A DNA stretch of 32,229 nucleotides from Actinomycetota bacterium (lineage in GTDB: Bacteria > Actinomycetota > Acidimicrobiia > IMCC26256 > PALSA-555). The notes beneath the pieces were generated by a model that searched no databases, was not told where the DNA came from, and saw nothing but the letters and a program-made list of their open reading frames with translations. Below, one piece after another: positions 15,201-21,940 of this stretch (within the stretch, counting starts at the first letter, position 1; each line of letters starts with the position of its first letter). Both the position numbers and the translations under genes were made by a program. The stretch lies in assembly GCA_003140175.1 (NCBI GenBank), contig PLJD01000017.1, positions 1 to 32,229 on the forward strand, in the 5' to 3' direction.

Positions 15201-16190
15201 ATGGCTGACCTCCCCGACGCCCCGCTGCGCTACGGCGCGTTCGCGCCCCAGGGCTGGAAGCTCGAATACTCGGGGTGGAGCGCCGTCGACGCCTGGAACC
15301 GCACCGTCGAGCTCTCCCAGCTCGCCGAGCAGCTCCGCTACGAGCATCTCTGGGTCTACGACCACGTCGAGACCGTCCCCCGCCGCGAGCCGACCCACGT
15401 CTTCGAGGCGTTCACGACCCTCGCCGCGCTCTCGCAACGCACCGCGACGATCCGTCTCGGCCAGCTCGTGACGTGCTCCTCGTATCGCTCCGCCGGCCTC
15501 CTCGCCAAAGAGACGGCGATGGTCGACGTGATGAGCGGCGGGCGACTCATCCTCGGGCTCGGCGCCGGCTGGTACGAACGCGAGTACCAGGCGTACGGCT
15601 ACGAGTACGCGCCCGCGCCCACCCGCCTCGCGGTGCTCGACGAGACGGTCCGGGCCGTGCGGGCGCTCTGGACCGACGAGACGGTCACCTTCGACGGCCA
15701 GCACCTGCACTTCGACGGCGCCTACTGCGACCCCAAGCCCCTCCAGCGCCTCCCGCCGATCTGGATCGGTGGCGGCGGGGAGCGCGTCACCTTGCGGATC
15801 GCGGCCGCCCACGCCGACGCCACGAACTGGCAAGTCGGCCTGGACGCCTTCGTGCACAAGTCGGAAGTCCTACGCCAGCACTGCGAGCAGGTCGGCCGGC
15901 CGTTCGAGGCGATCGTGCGGACCCACGGTCCCGACTGTCGGATCTTCGACACCGAACGCGACCGGCAGACCTGGCTCGACGCCCCCGACGGCGGGGACCT
16001 CTGGGGCGGCGGCGATCCCCACCAGTACGCCCAGGACAACCTGGTCGGGACCGTCGAGCAGGTCACCGAGAAGGTGCAGGCCTTCGTCGACGCGGGCTGT
16101 CGGGAATTCGTGCTCTGGTTTCGCGACTACCCGGCCAGCGACAGCCTCGAGGCGTTCGCGACCCAGGTCCGCCCGAACGTCGAACCGTGA
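15201..16190 (+). CDS. LLM-class F420-dependent oxidoreductase (luciferase-like)
   Basis: 329 residues forming a luciferase-like TIM barrel. Typical segments are YEHLWVYDHVETVPRREPTH (47-66), IRLGQLVTCSSYRSAGLLAK (85-104), ETAMVDVMSGGRLILGLGAG (105-124) with WYEREYQAYGY directly after, and LPPIWIGGGGERVTLRIAAA near residue 184. The MSGGR..GLGAGW block is the hallmark of actinobacterial F420-using LLM enzymes, which reduce or oxidise alcohols, ketones or imines; FMN use cannot be excluded. A gap of only 6 bp from the methyltransferase places it last in the dehydrogenase-VOC-methyltransferase operon. The SD is poor (ACGGAG abuts the ATG), so coupling to upstream translation is likely. Confidence 0.9.
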   Translation: MADLPDAPLRYGAFAPQGWKLEYSGWSAVDAWNRTVELSQLAEQLRYEHLWVYDHVETVPRREPTHVFEAFTTLAALSQRTATIRLGQLVTCSSYRSAGLLAKETAMVDVMSGGRLILGLGAGWYEREYQAYGYEYAPAPTRLAVLDETVRAVRALWTDETVTFDGQHLHFDGAYCDPKPLQRLPPIWIGGGGERVTLRIAAAHADATNWQVGLDAFVHKSEVLRQHCEQVGRPFEAIVRTHGPDCRIFDTERDRQTWLDAPDGGDLWGGGDPHQYAQDNLVGTVEQVTEKVQAFVDAGCREFVLWFRDYPASDSLEAFATQVRPNVEP

Positions 16191-16201
16191 AGCCACCCGC
16201 A

Positions 16202-16207
16202 TAAGGT
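16202..16207 (+). promoter_or_regulatory. candidate leaderless -10 (TAAGGT) for the GT39-like gene
   Basis: TAAGGT, six bases, then GTG at 16214, all within the 23-bp gap after the LLM gene. It marks the switch from the catabolic operon to the envelope locus. Confidence 0.45.
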
Positions 16208-16213
16208 TCCGCC

Positions 16214-17779
16214 GTGTCCGTCGAAGTGCCGGCGCCGGGAGCGACGCTCGAGACGCCCGCCGGGCGCCCCCGAGTCCCCTGGGCCGCCCTCGCCGTGGCC
16301 GGCATCCTGGTCGTCACCGTCGCGCTCCGATTCCGGACCACCTCGGACCTGTGGCTCGACGAGGCCCTGTCGGTCAACATCGCCCGGCTGCCGCTGTCCC
16401 AGCTGCACGGCGCGCTCCGCCACGACGGCGCACCACCTCTCTATTACGCGCTGCTCCATTTCTGGATCCGCGCCTTTGGCGTCGGGAACCTCGCCGTCCG
16501 GTCCCTGTCGGGCCTGATCTCGGTCGCGACGCTGCCCGTCGCCTGGTTTGCCGGCAAACGCCTCGGCGGCCGCCGGGTCGGCTGGCTGGCGGTGCTCGTC
16601 GTCGCCGCGTCGCCGTACGCGGTCACCTACGCGACGTCGGCCCGCATGTACGCCCTCGTCATGCTGCTCGTGTTCGTCGGCTACCTCATGGTGCTGCGGG
16701 CCCTGGAGCAGCCCCGCCTCGGACGCTTGGCGCCCGTCGCGCTCGTCACCGCCCTGCTCGTCTACACCCAGTACTGGTGCTTCTACCTGCTGGCGGTGGC
16801 CGGATTCCTCCTCGTCGTGCGGGCGGTGCGGGTCGGACCCGGCGAGGTCCGACGGGCCACGACCCGGGTCGTCGGCGCGGTCGTCGTCGGCGGCCTCACC
16901 TTCATCCCGTGGCTCCCGACCTTCGTCTACCAGGCCGGTCACACCGGGACGCCGTGGGGTAACGCCCGCGTGCCCTGGTCGGCGGTGGCCGACACGATCT
17001 TGCGATTCGCGGGTAGCGACCAGAACGGCGAGACGTTCATCCTCATCTTCGTGCTCGTCACCCTCGTCGTCTTCGGCATCTTCGGCCGGGGTCGCGACGG
17101 CCACACCGTCGAGCTCGACCTCCGCACCCAGCCCGGCACCCGCCGGGAGGCGCTCCTCGTGGCCGGGACCCTGGGCCTCGGCACCACCGCGTCGTTCGTC
17201 CTCGGCAGCGCCTTCGACGCCCGGTACGCGTCGGTCATGTTCCCGTTCTTCGCGCTGCTCGCCGCCGTGGGGATCAGCCTCTTCGTCGACCGGCGGGTCC
17301 GGGCCGGCGTCCTCGCGGCCGTCGTCGCGGTCGGGATCGTCGGCGGGGTCCGGAACTACACCACGAACCGCACCCAGGCGTCGCAGTCGACGAGCATCAT
17401 CGCGGCCGAGTCCCGGCCGGGCGACGTCGTCGCCTACTGCCCGGACCAGGTCGGGCCCTCGGCCAGCCGGTTGCTGCGCACCGTCCCCGGGCTCGTGCAG
17501 CTGACCTTCCCTGACGGCGGGTCGCCCGACCGGGTCAACTGGGTCGACTACGTCGATCGCATCCAGGCCGCCAGCCCCCAGCGGTTCGCGAACCGGGTGC
17601 TGAACCTCGCCGGATCGCACACCATCTGGTTCGTCTACGCGTACGGGTACAACCACGTCGAGGGCAAATGTGAGGCGATCACCGCCGCGCTCAGCCAAGC
17701 GCGCCCGCATTCCTCGCCGCGTGTCGTCCCGAACGACATGTTCGACGAGTTCATGGGTCTCACCGTCTACCGCCCGTGA
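16214..17779 (+). CDS. GT39-like polytopic membrane glycosyltransferase
   Basis: 521 residues with about ten hydrophobic spans beginning at 23-39. The first external loop carries LWLDEALSVNIARLP (46-60), whose D49-E50 matches the catalytic acidic pair of GT39/ArnT-type GT-C enzymes. RHDGAPPLYYALLHFWIRAF (69-88) is the usual following motif. A soluble C-terminal tail of about 130 residues follows the last span. Such enzymes move a sugar from a polyprenyl-phosphate donor to protein or glycan on the outer face of the membrane; sugar and acceptor are unknown. The GTG at 16214 follows the TAAGGT hexamer with no SD. Its stop overlaps the PIG-V-like gene by GTGA, so the two are coupled. Confidence 0.87.
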   Translation: MSVEVPAPGATLETPAGRPRVPWAALAVAGILVVTVALRFRTTSDLWLDEALSVNIARLPLSQLHGALRHDGAPPLYYALLHFWIRAFGVGNLAVRSLSGLISVATLPVAWFAGKRLGGRRVGWLAVLVVAASPYAVTYATSARMYALVMLLVFVGYLMVLRALEQPRLGRLAPVALVTALLVYTQYWCFYLLAVAGFLLVVRAVRVGPGEVRRATTRVVGAVVVGGLTFIPWLPTFVYQAGHTGTPWGNARVPWSAVADTILRFAGSDQNGETFILIFVLVTLVVFGIFGRGRDGHTVELDLRTQPGTRREALLVAGTLGLGTTASFVLGSAFDARYASVMFPFFALLAAVGISLFVDRRVRAGVLAAVVAVGIVGGVRNYTTNRTQASQSTSIIAAESRPGDVVAYCPDQVGPSASRLLRTVPGLVQLTFPDGGSPDRVNWVDYVDRIQAASPQRFANRVLNLAGSHTIWFVYAYGYNHVEGKCEAITAALSQARPHSSPRVVPNDMFDEFMGLTVYRP

Positions 17780-18912
17780 GTCGCACGCTTCGCCGCCTTG
17801 GCGACACCCGGTTCGTGCGCGACGACCTGCGAGCCGCGCTCATACCGTGGCTCGTCGCTCGCGCCATCGTCGGCGCCGCGTTGGCCATGGCCCGCTTCAG
17901 CGACGACCAGATCGGCAAGCACCCCGGGCCGGTCCAGCTCCGCCAAGGGCTCTTCGCCTGGGACGCGGCCTTCTACCGCGACCTCGCCACCCACGGCTAC
18001 ACCGGCCTCTCCCGCGCCGCGCTGCGCTTCTTCCCCCTCGTTCCGCTGCTCACCCGCGGGCTCAGCGAGGTGTTCCTCGGCCACGAAGGCGTGGCGCTCC
18101 TCGTGGTGGCGAACGTCTCCGCGCTCGTCTTCGCCGCACTCCTGCACCGCCTCGCGCTCCTCGAGACCGGCGACGCCGCCCTCGCCCGCCGGGCGGCCTG
18201 GTTCGGAGCCGTGTTCCCCCCCTTTGCGGTGCTCGTGCTCGGCTACGCCGACGCCACCGCCATGGCGCTCGCCGCCGGCGTCTTCCTCGCGCTCCGCACC
18301 CGGCGTTACGGGTGGGCCATCCCCCTCGGAATTCTCGCCGGGCTGTGTCGCCCGGTCGGCGTTTTGCTCGTCGCGCCCGCCGCGCTGGAGGTCGCGCACG
18401 GCTGGTGGTCGGCGGGTGGTCGGGAACGGGTCGTGCGGATCGGCGCCGTCGTCGCCCCCGCGCTCGGCTTGAGTGCGTTCCTCGCCTACTCGGGCGTCGC
18501 GTTCGGTGACGCCTTCGAGCCCCTGACCATCCAGAACCGGGCCAGCCTGCGCGGCCGCTTCGAGTTCCCCGTCACCAGCCTCGTGAACGGCGTCCGCGAC
18601 CTCGTGCACGCCGGACGCTTCGGCCCCGGGCTGCACGTGATCTGGGCGCTCGGATTCGCGGCCCTGCTCGTCGTGGTGTGGCGGCGCCTCCCCGGCTCGT
18701 ACACCGCGTACGCCGCGGTCGCGCTCGTGCTCGGCCTCGCCGCGCACAACCTCGACTCGTTCGAGCGCTACGCGGCGAGCACGCTGCCGTTCCTCCTCGC
18801 GGTGGCGATCCTCACCGCGCGCCCCAAGGTCGAGCGGGCGGCCCTCACCCTCGCCGCGGCCGGCCTGTTCGCCTACGCGCTGCTCGCCTTCTTCGGGGTG
18901 TCCGTACCCTGA
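17776..18912 (+). CDS. PIG-V-like membrane mannosyltransferase
   Basis: 378 residues, with eight or more hydrophobic spans. Signature elements of the PIG-V (GPI mannosyltransferase 2) family are AWDAAFYRDLATHGYTG (61-77), FFPLVPLLTRG (85-95), GYADATAMALAAGVFLAL (156-173) and LAGLCRPVGVLLVAPA (187-202). Eukaryotic members add the second mannose of the GPI anchor from dolichol-phosphate-mannose. Actinobacterial members are thought to use polyprenyl-phosphate mannose, which the GT2 at 24306-25079 could supply. The GTG at 17776 overlaps the upstream stop (GTGA). The acceptor is unknown. Confidence 0.82.
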   Translation: MSRTLRRLGDTRFVRDDLRAALIPWLVARAIVGAALAMARFSDDQIGKHPGPVQLRQGLFAWDAAFYRDLATHGYTGLSRAALRFFPLVPLLTRGLSEVFLGHEGVALLVVANVSALVFAALLHRLALLETGDAALARRAAWFGAVFPPFAVLVLGYADATAMALAAGVFLALRTRRYGWAIPLGILAGLCRPVGVLLVAPAALEVAHGWWSAGGRERVVRIGAVVAPALGLSAFLAYSGVAFGDAFEPLTIQNRASLRGRFEFPVTSLVNGVRDLVHAGRFGPGLHVIWALGFAALLVVVWRRLPGSYTAYAAVALVLGLAAHNLDSFERYAASTLPFLLAVAILTARPKVERAALTLAAAGLFAYALLAFFGVSVP

Positions 18913-18939
18913 ACCACCCGAGGGCCCGCCGGGCGTCGG

Positions 18940-18945
18940 TAGGCT
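18940..18945 (+). promoter_or_regulatory. candidate near-leaderless -10 (TAGGCT) for the FAD oxidoreductase
   Basis: TAGGCT lies 10 bases before the GTG at 18956, so the transcript would have at most a few bases of leader. There is no SD. Confidence 0.4.
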
Positions 18946-18955
18946 GGCGTGTCCC

Positions 18956-20431
18956 GTGAGCGAGTCCGTCGAATCCTCGGGCCGTCCCGACGTCGTCATC
19001 ATCGGCGCCGGGCCGGCCGGCCTCACCGCCGCCTACCAGCTCTCCAAACGCGGTGTGGCGTCCACCATCCTCGAGGCCGACGACGTGGTGGGCGGCATCA
19101 GCCGCACCGCGGTGCGCGACGGATGGCGCTTCGACATCGGCGGCCACCGGTTTTTCACGAAGGTCCCACCCGTCGAGGCGCTCTGGTTCGAGATCCTCGG
19201 CCCCGACGACTTCTTGCGCCGACCCCGCAAGAGCCGCATCTACTACGACGAGAAGTTCATCGACTACCCGTTGGCTCCCATCAACGCGTTGCGGAGCCTC
19301 GGGTTCCTCGAGGCGGTCCGCTGCGTCGGCTCCTACGTCTGGGCTCGGATCCACCCGCCGAAAGACCAGACCAACCTCGAGGGCTTCTACGCCGCCCGCT
19401 TCGGATGGCGGCTCTACCGCATCTTCTTCAAGACCTACACCGAGAAGGTCTGGGGTGTCCCCGTCTCGGAGATCGAAGCCGACTGGGGTGCCCAGCGGGT
19501 CAAGGACCTCTCCTTGTTCCGCGCCGTCTGGGAGGCGCTGAAGCCCAAGTGGATCCGACGCGGCCAGGACAAGTCCCAGCAGGTCACCAGCCTCATCGAG
19601 GAGTTCAACTACCCGAAGTACGGGCCGGGAATGATGTGGGAGCGAGCCGCGGAACTCGTCACCGCCCGCGGAACCAAGATCGTGTTCGAGTCCTGCGTCA
19701 ACACGGTGCATCACCACGACGGACGCGCCACCGCCGTCACCGCGACCACCGACGGCGTACCGACCCGCTATGACTGCACGCACGTCATCTCGTCGATGCC
19801 GCTCGGCGCGCTCGTCCGGGCCATGGACCCACGCCCACCCGCCGAGGTCCTCGCCGCGGCCGATGGCCTCACCTACCGGGACTTCATCACCGTGGCCTTG
19901 GTCGTTCCGGAGGATCGGGTCCCGTGGGACGACAACTGGATCTACATCCACGCCCCGGAGGTCCAGACGATGCGGATCCAGAACTTCGGCTCGTGGTCGC
20001 CCTACCTGGTCAAGGACGGTCGCAACGTCTTGGGCCTCGAGTACACGGTGCTCGAGCGCGATCCGGCCTGGACCGCTCCCGACGCCGACCTCATCGAGCA
20101 GGGCAAGCGGGAGCTCGAGCAGCTCGGTCTCGTGCAGTCCGCCGACGTGGAGGCCGGCTACGTCGTGCGGATGCCGAAGGCCTACCCGATGTACGACGCG
20201 ACCTTCAAGGCCAACGTGGAGGTGCTGCGGACCTGGCTGGCCGAGCACGCCGCGAATGTGTTCCCGGTCGGCCGCAACGGGATGCACCGGTACAACAACC
20301 AAGACCACTCGATGTACACCGCGATGCTCTCGGTGGAGAACATCTTCGGCGCCGACCACGATGTCTGGACGGTCAACGTCGAAGCCGACTACCACGAGGA
20401 GCACACCGACTCGGCCGGGAGCGACTCCTAG
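18956..20431 (+). CDS. FAD-dependent oxidoreductase, amine-oxidase/UDP-galactopyranose-mutase-like
   Basis: 491 residues. The N-terminal Rossmann motif is VVIIGAGPAGLTAAYQLSKR (13-32) with acidic E40 at the end of strand two, followed by DDVVGGISRT (42-51) and FDIGGHRFFTKV (59-70), the classical flavin cradle of amine oxidases, desaturases and UDP-galactopyranose mutase. The middle includes YRIFFKTYTEKVWGVPVSEI, also common in sugar-nucleotide mutase relatives. The C-terminal FAD block is near residues 430-465 (FPVGRNGMHRYNNQDHSMYT). Family members adjacent to glycosyltransferases are common in actinobacteria, but their reaction is usually unknown. Sugar or polyprenyl-sugar oxidation or ring contraction is a guess. 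The GTG at 18956 is supported by the hexamer and by homology. Confidence 0.83.
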   Translation: MSESVESSGRPDVVIIGAGPAGLTAAYQLSKRGVASTILEADDVVGGISRTAVRDGWRFDIGGHRFFTKVPPVEALWFEILGPDDFLRRPRKSRIYYDEKFIDYPLAPINALRSLGFLEAVRCVGSYVWARIHPPKDQTNLEGFYAARFGWRLYRIFFKTYTEKVWGVPVSEIEADWGAQRVKDLSLFRAVWEALKPKWIRRGQDKSQQVTSLIEEFNYPKYGPGMMWERAAELVTARGTKIVFESCVNTVHHHDGRATAVTATTDGVPTRYDCTHVISSMPLGALVRAMDPRPPAEVLAAADGLTYRDFITVALVVPEDRVPWDDNWIYIHAPEVQTMRIQNFGSWSPYLVKDGRNVLGLEYTVLERDPAWTAPDADLIEQGKRELEQLGLVQSADVEAGYVVRMPKAYPMYDATFKANVEVLRTWLAEHAANVFPVGRNGMHRYNNQDHSMYTAMLSVENIFGADHDVWTVNVEADYHEEHTDSAGSDS

Positions 20432-20492
20432 CTGCCGCTGACGCCGGGGACCGCTTCGACGGTCGGGAACCCATCGGGAGGGGAGCGGCCGG

Positions 20493-20498
20493 TAGGCT
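20493..20498 (+). promoter_or_regulatory. candidate leaderless -10 (TAGGCT) for the GT2-methyltransferase fusion
   Basis: TAGGCT, seven bases (CGCTCGA), then the GTG at 20506. This is the most canonical plus-strand example of the repeated start architecture. Confidence 0.5.
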
Positions 20499-20505
20499 CG
20501 CTCGA

Positions 20506-21939
20506 GTGAAGCGAGTCGGGATTCTCGTGGTCGCGTACAACGCGGCGTCGACCCTCGCCGCAGTGCTCGACCGGATCCCCCGTGACTTCGTGGGCCGCAT
20601 CGAGCAGGTGCTCGTCGCCGACGACCACAGCCAGGATTCGACCTACCTGGTTGGGGTCGGCTACCAGCGGACCGTCTCGGACCTGCCGCTCACGGTGGTG
20701 CGCCACTCGAGGAACCTCGGCTACGGCGGGAACCAGAAGGCCGGCTATCGGTGGGCGATCGAGCACGGTCTGGATGTTGTCGTGTTGCTCCACGGAGACG
20801 GCCAGTACGCCCCCGAGCTCCTCCCCGCGATGATCGAGCCGCTCGACCTCGACAAGTGCGACGCGGTGCTCGGTTCGCGCATGATGGAGCCGGGCGCGGC
20901 CCGCCGGGGCGGGATGCCGCTCTACAAGTACGCGGGCAACCGGATCCTCTCCACGGTGCAGAACGCGGTCGTCGGCACCCACCTCAGCGAGTGGCATAGC
21001 GGCTACCGCGCGTACCGGGTCGACGCGCTGCGCGATATCCCGTTCGAGTCGAACTCCGACGGCTTCGACTTCGACACCCAGATCATCCTCCAGCTCCACG
21101 AGGCCGGGAAACGGATCGACGAGGTGCCGATCAGCACGTACTACGGCGACGAGGTCTGTTACGTGAACGGCATCGGGTACGCGTTCGACGTGACCCGGGC
21201 GGTGCTGCGCTACCGGGCCCAGAAGATGGGTTTCGGGTCCGATGACCTGGCCTTCGCCAGCGGCGAGTACGAGCGCAAGCTCGACCCGGGCACCTCCCAC
21301 GGGCGGCTGCTGAGCTGGCTGGAGGCCCGCCGGCCGAGCCGGGTGCTCGACCTGGGCTGCGCCGACGGCGCGCTCGGCGAGCAGCTGCGGGTCCACGGTC
21401 ACGAGGTCACCGGTGTCGACCTCGAGGAGCACCCCGGTGCCGCGGCTCGGCTGGACCGGTTCGTGCAAGCCGATCTCGAGACCGGCATCCCGGCCGAGGT
21501 CGGGGACGGCTACGACGTCGTCCTCGCGGCCGATGTGCTCGAGCATGTCCGATCACCCGGCGCGCTCCTTGCCGACGCGGCGGCCCGTCTCGCACCGGGC
21601 GGTTCGGTGGCGACGAGTGTCCCGAACTTCGCGCACTGGTACCCGCGGCTGCGCGTCGCGCTCGGACGCTTCGACTACGACCGCCGGGGGATCCTCGACC
21701 GGGGACACCTGCGGTTCTTCACGCGGCGCAGCTTCGAGCGGCTGGTGCGCGCCCAGCACCTCACGGTGCGGCGGCGCGAGGCGGTCGGTCTGCCGTTCGA
21801 GGTCGTCGAACGCGGTGCGTCAACCCCGGGTCGGCGGCGTCGCCGCCCCCTCGAGCGGGTCGAGCAGGCCCTCGTCGCGCTGTGGCCGACCCTGTTCGCC
21901 TACCAGTTCCTCTACGAACTCGCCCCGGAGCCGGAGTAG
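20506..21939 (+). CDS. bifunctional GT2 glycosyltransferase / SAM methyltransferase
   Basis: 477 residues in two domains. Residues 1-240 are a GT2 (GT-A) glycosyltransferase: VGILVVAYNAASTLAAVLDR (4-23), VLVADDHSQDST (35-46), NLGYGGNQKAGYRWAIEHG (70-88), the metal motif HGDGQYAPE (96-104), GSRMMEPGAARRGGMPLYKY (123-142) and EWHSGYRAYR (162-171). This pattern is close to undecaprenyl- or polyprenyl-phosphate sugar transferases but lacks C-terminal membrane helices. Residues 265-477 are a class I methyltransferase: RVLDLGCADGALGEQL (279-294), LAADVLEHVRSPG (340-352) and SVPNFAHWYPRL (371-382). The fusion suggests that one enzyme makes and methylates the same glycan or lipid-sugar. The open frame reaches far upstream, but homology and the TAGGCT hexamer place the start at GTG 20506. 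Confidence 0.88.
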   Translation: MKRVGILVVAYNAASTLAAVLDRIPRDFVGRIEQVLVADDHSQDSTYLVGVGYQRTVSDLPLTVVRHSRNLGYGGNQKAGYRWAIEHGLDVVVLLHGDGQYAPELLPAMIEPLDLDKCDAVLGSRMMEPGAARRGGMPLYKYAGNRILSTVQNAVVGTHLSEWHSGYRAYRVDALRDIPFESNSDGFDFDTQIILQLHEAGKRIDEVPISTYYGDEVCYVNGIGYAFDVTRAVLRYRAQKMGFGSDDLAFASGEYERKLDPGTSHGRLLSWLEARRPSRVLDLGCADGALGEQLRVHGHEVTGVDLEEHPGAAARLDRFVQADLETGIPAEVGDGYDVVLAADVLEHVRSPGALLADAAARLAPGGSVATSVPNFAHWYPRLRVALGRFDYDRRGILDRGHLRFFTRRSFERLVRAQHLTVRRREAVGLPFEVVERGASTPGRRRRRPLERVEQALVALWPTLFAYQFLYELAPEPE

Positions 21940-21940
21940 C

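Noticed and set aside
16127-17710. 527-codon minus-strand frame opposite the GT39-like gene
   Set aside because: Highly charged shadow of a membrane protein's codons; the plus strand has hydrophobic spans and GT39 motifs.
20449-20464. Hairpin GACCG-CTTCGA-CGGTC after the FAD oxidoreductase
   Set aside because: A 5-bp stem in 70% GC DNA with no T-tract is expected by chance; not called as a terminator.
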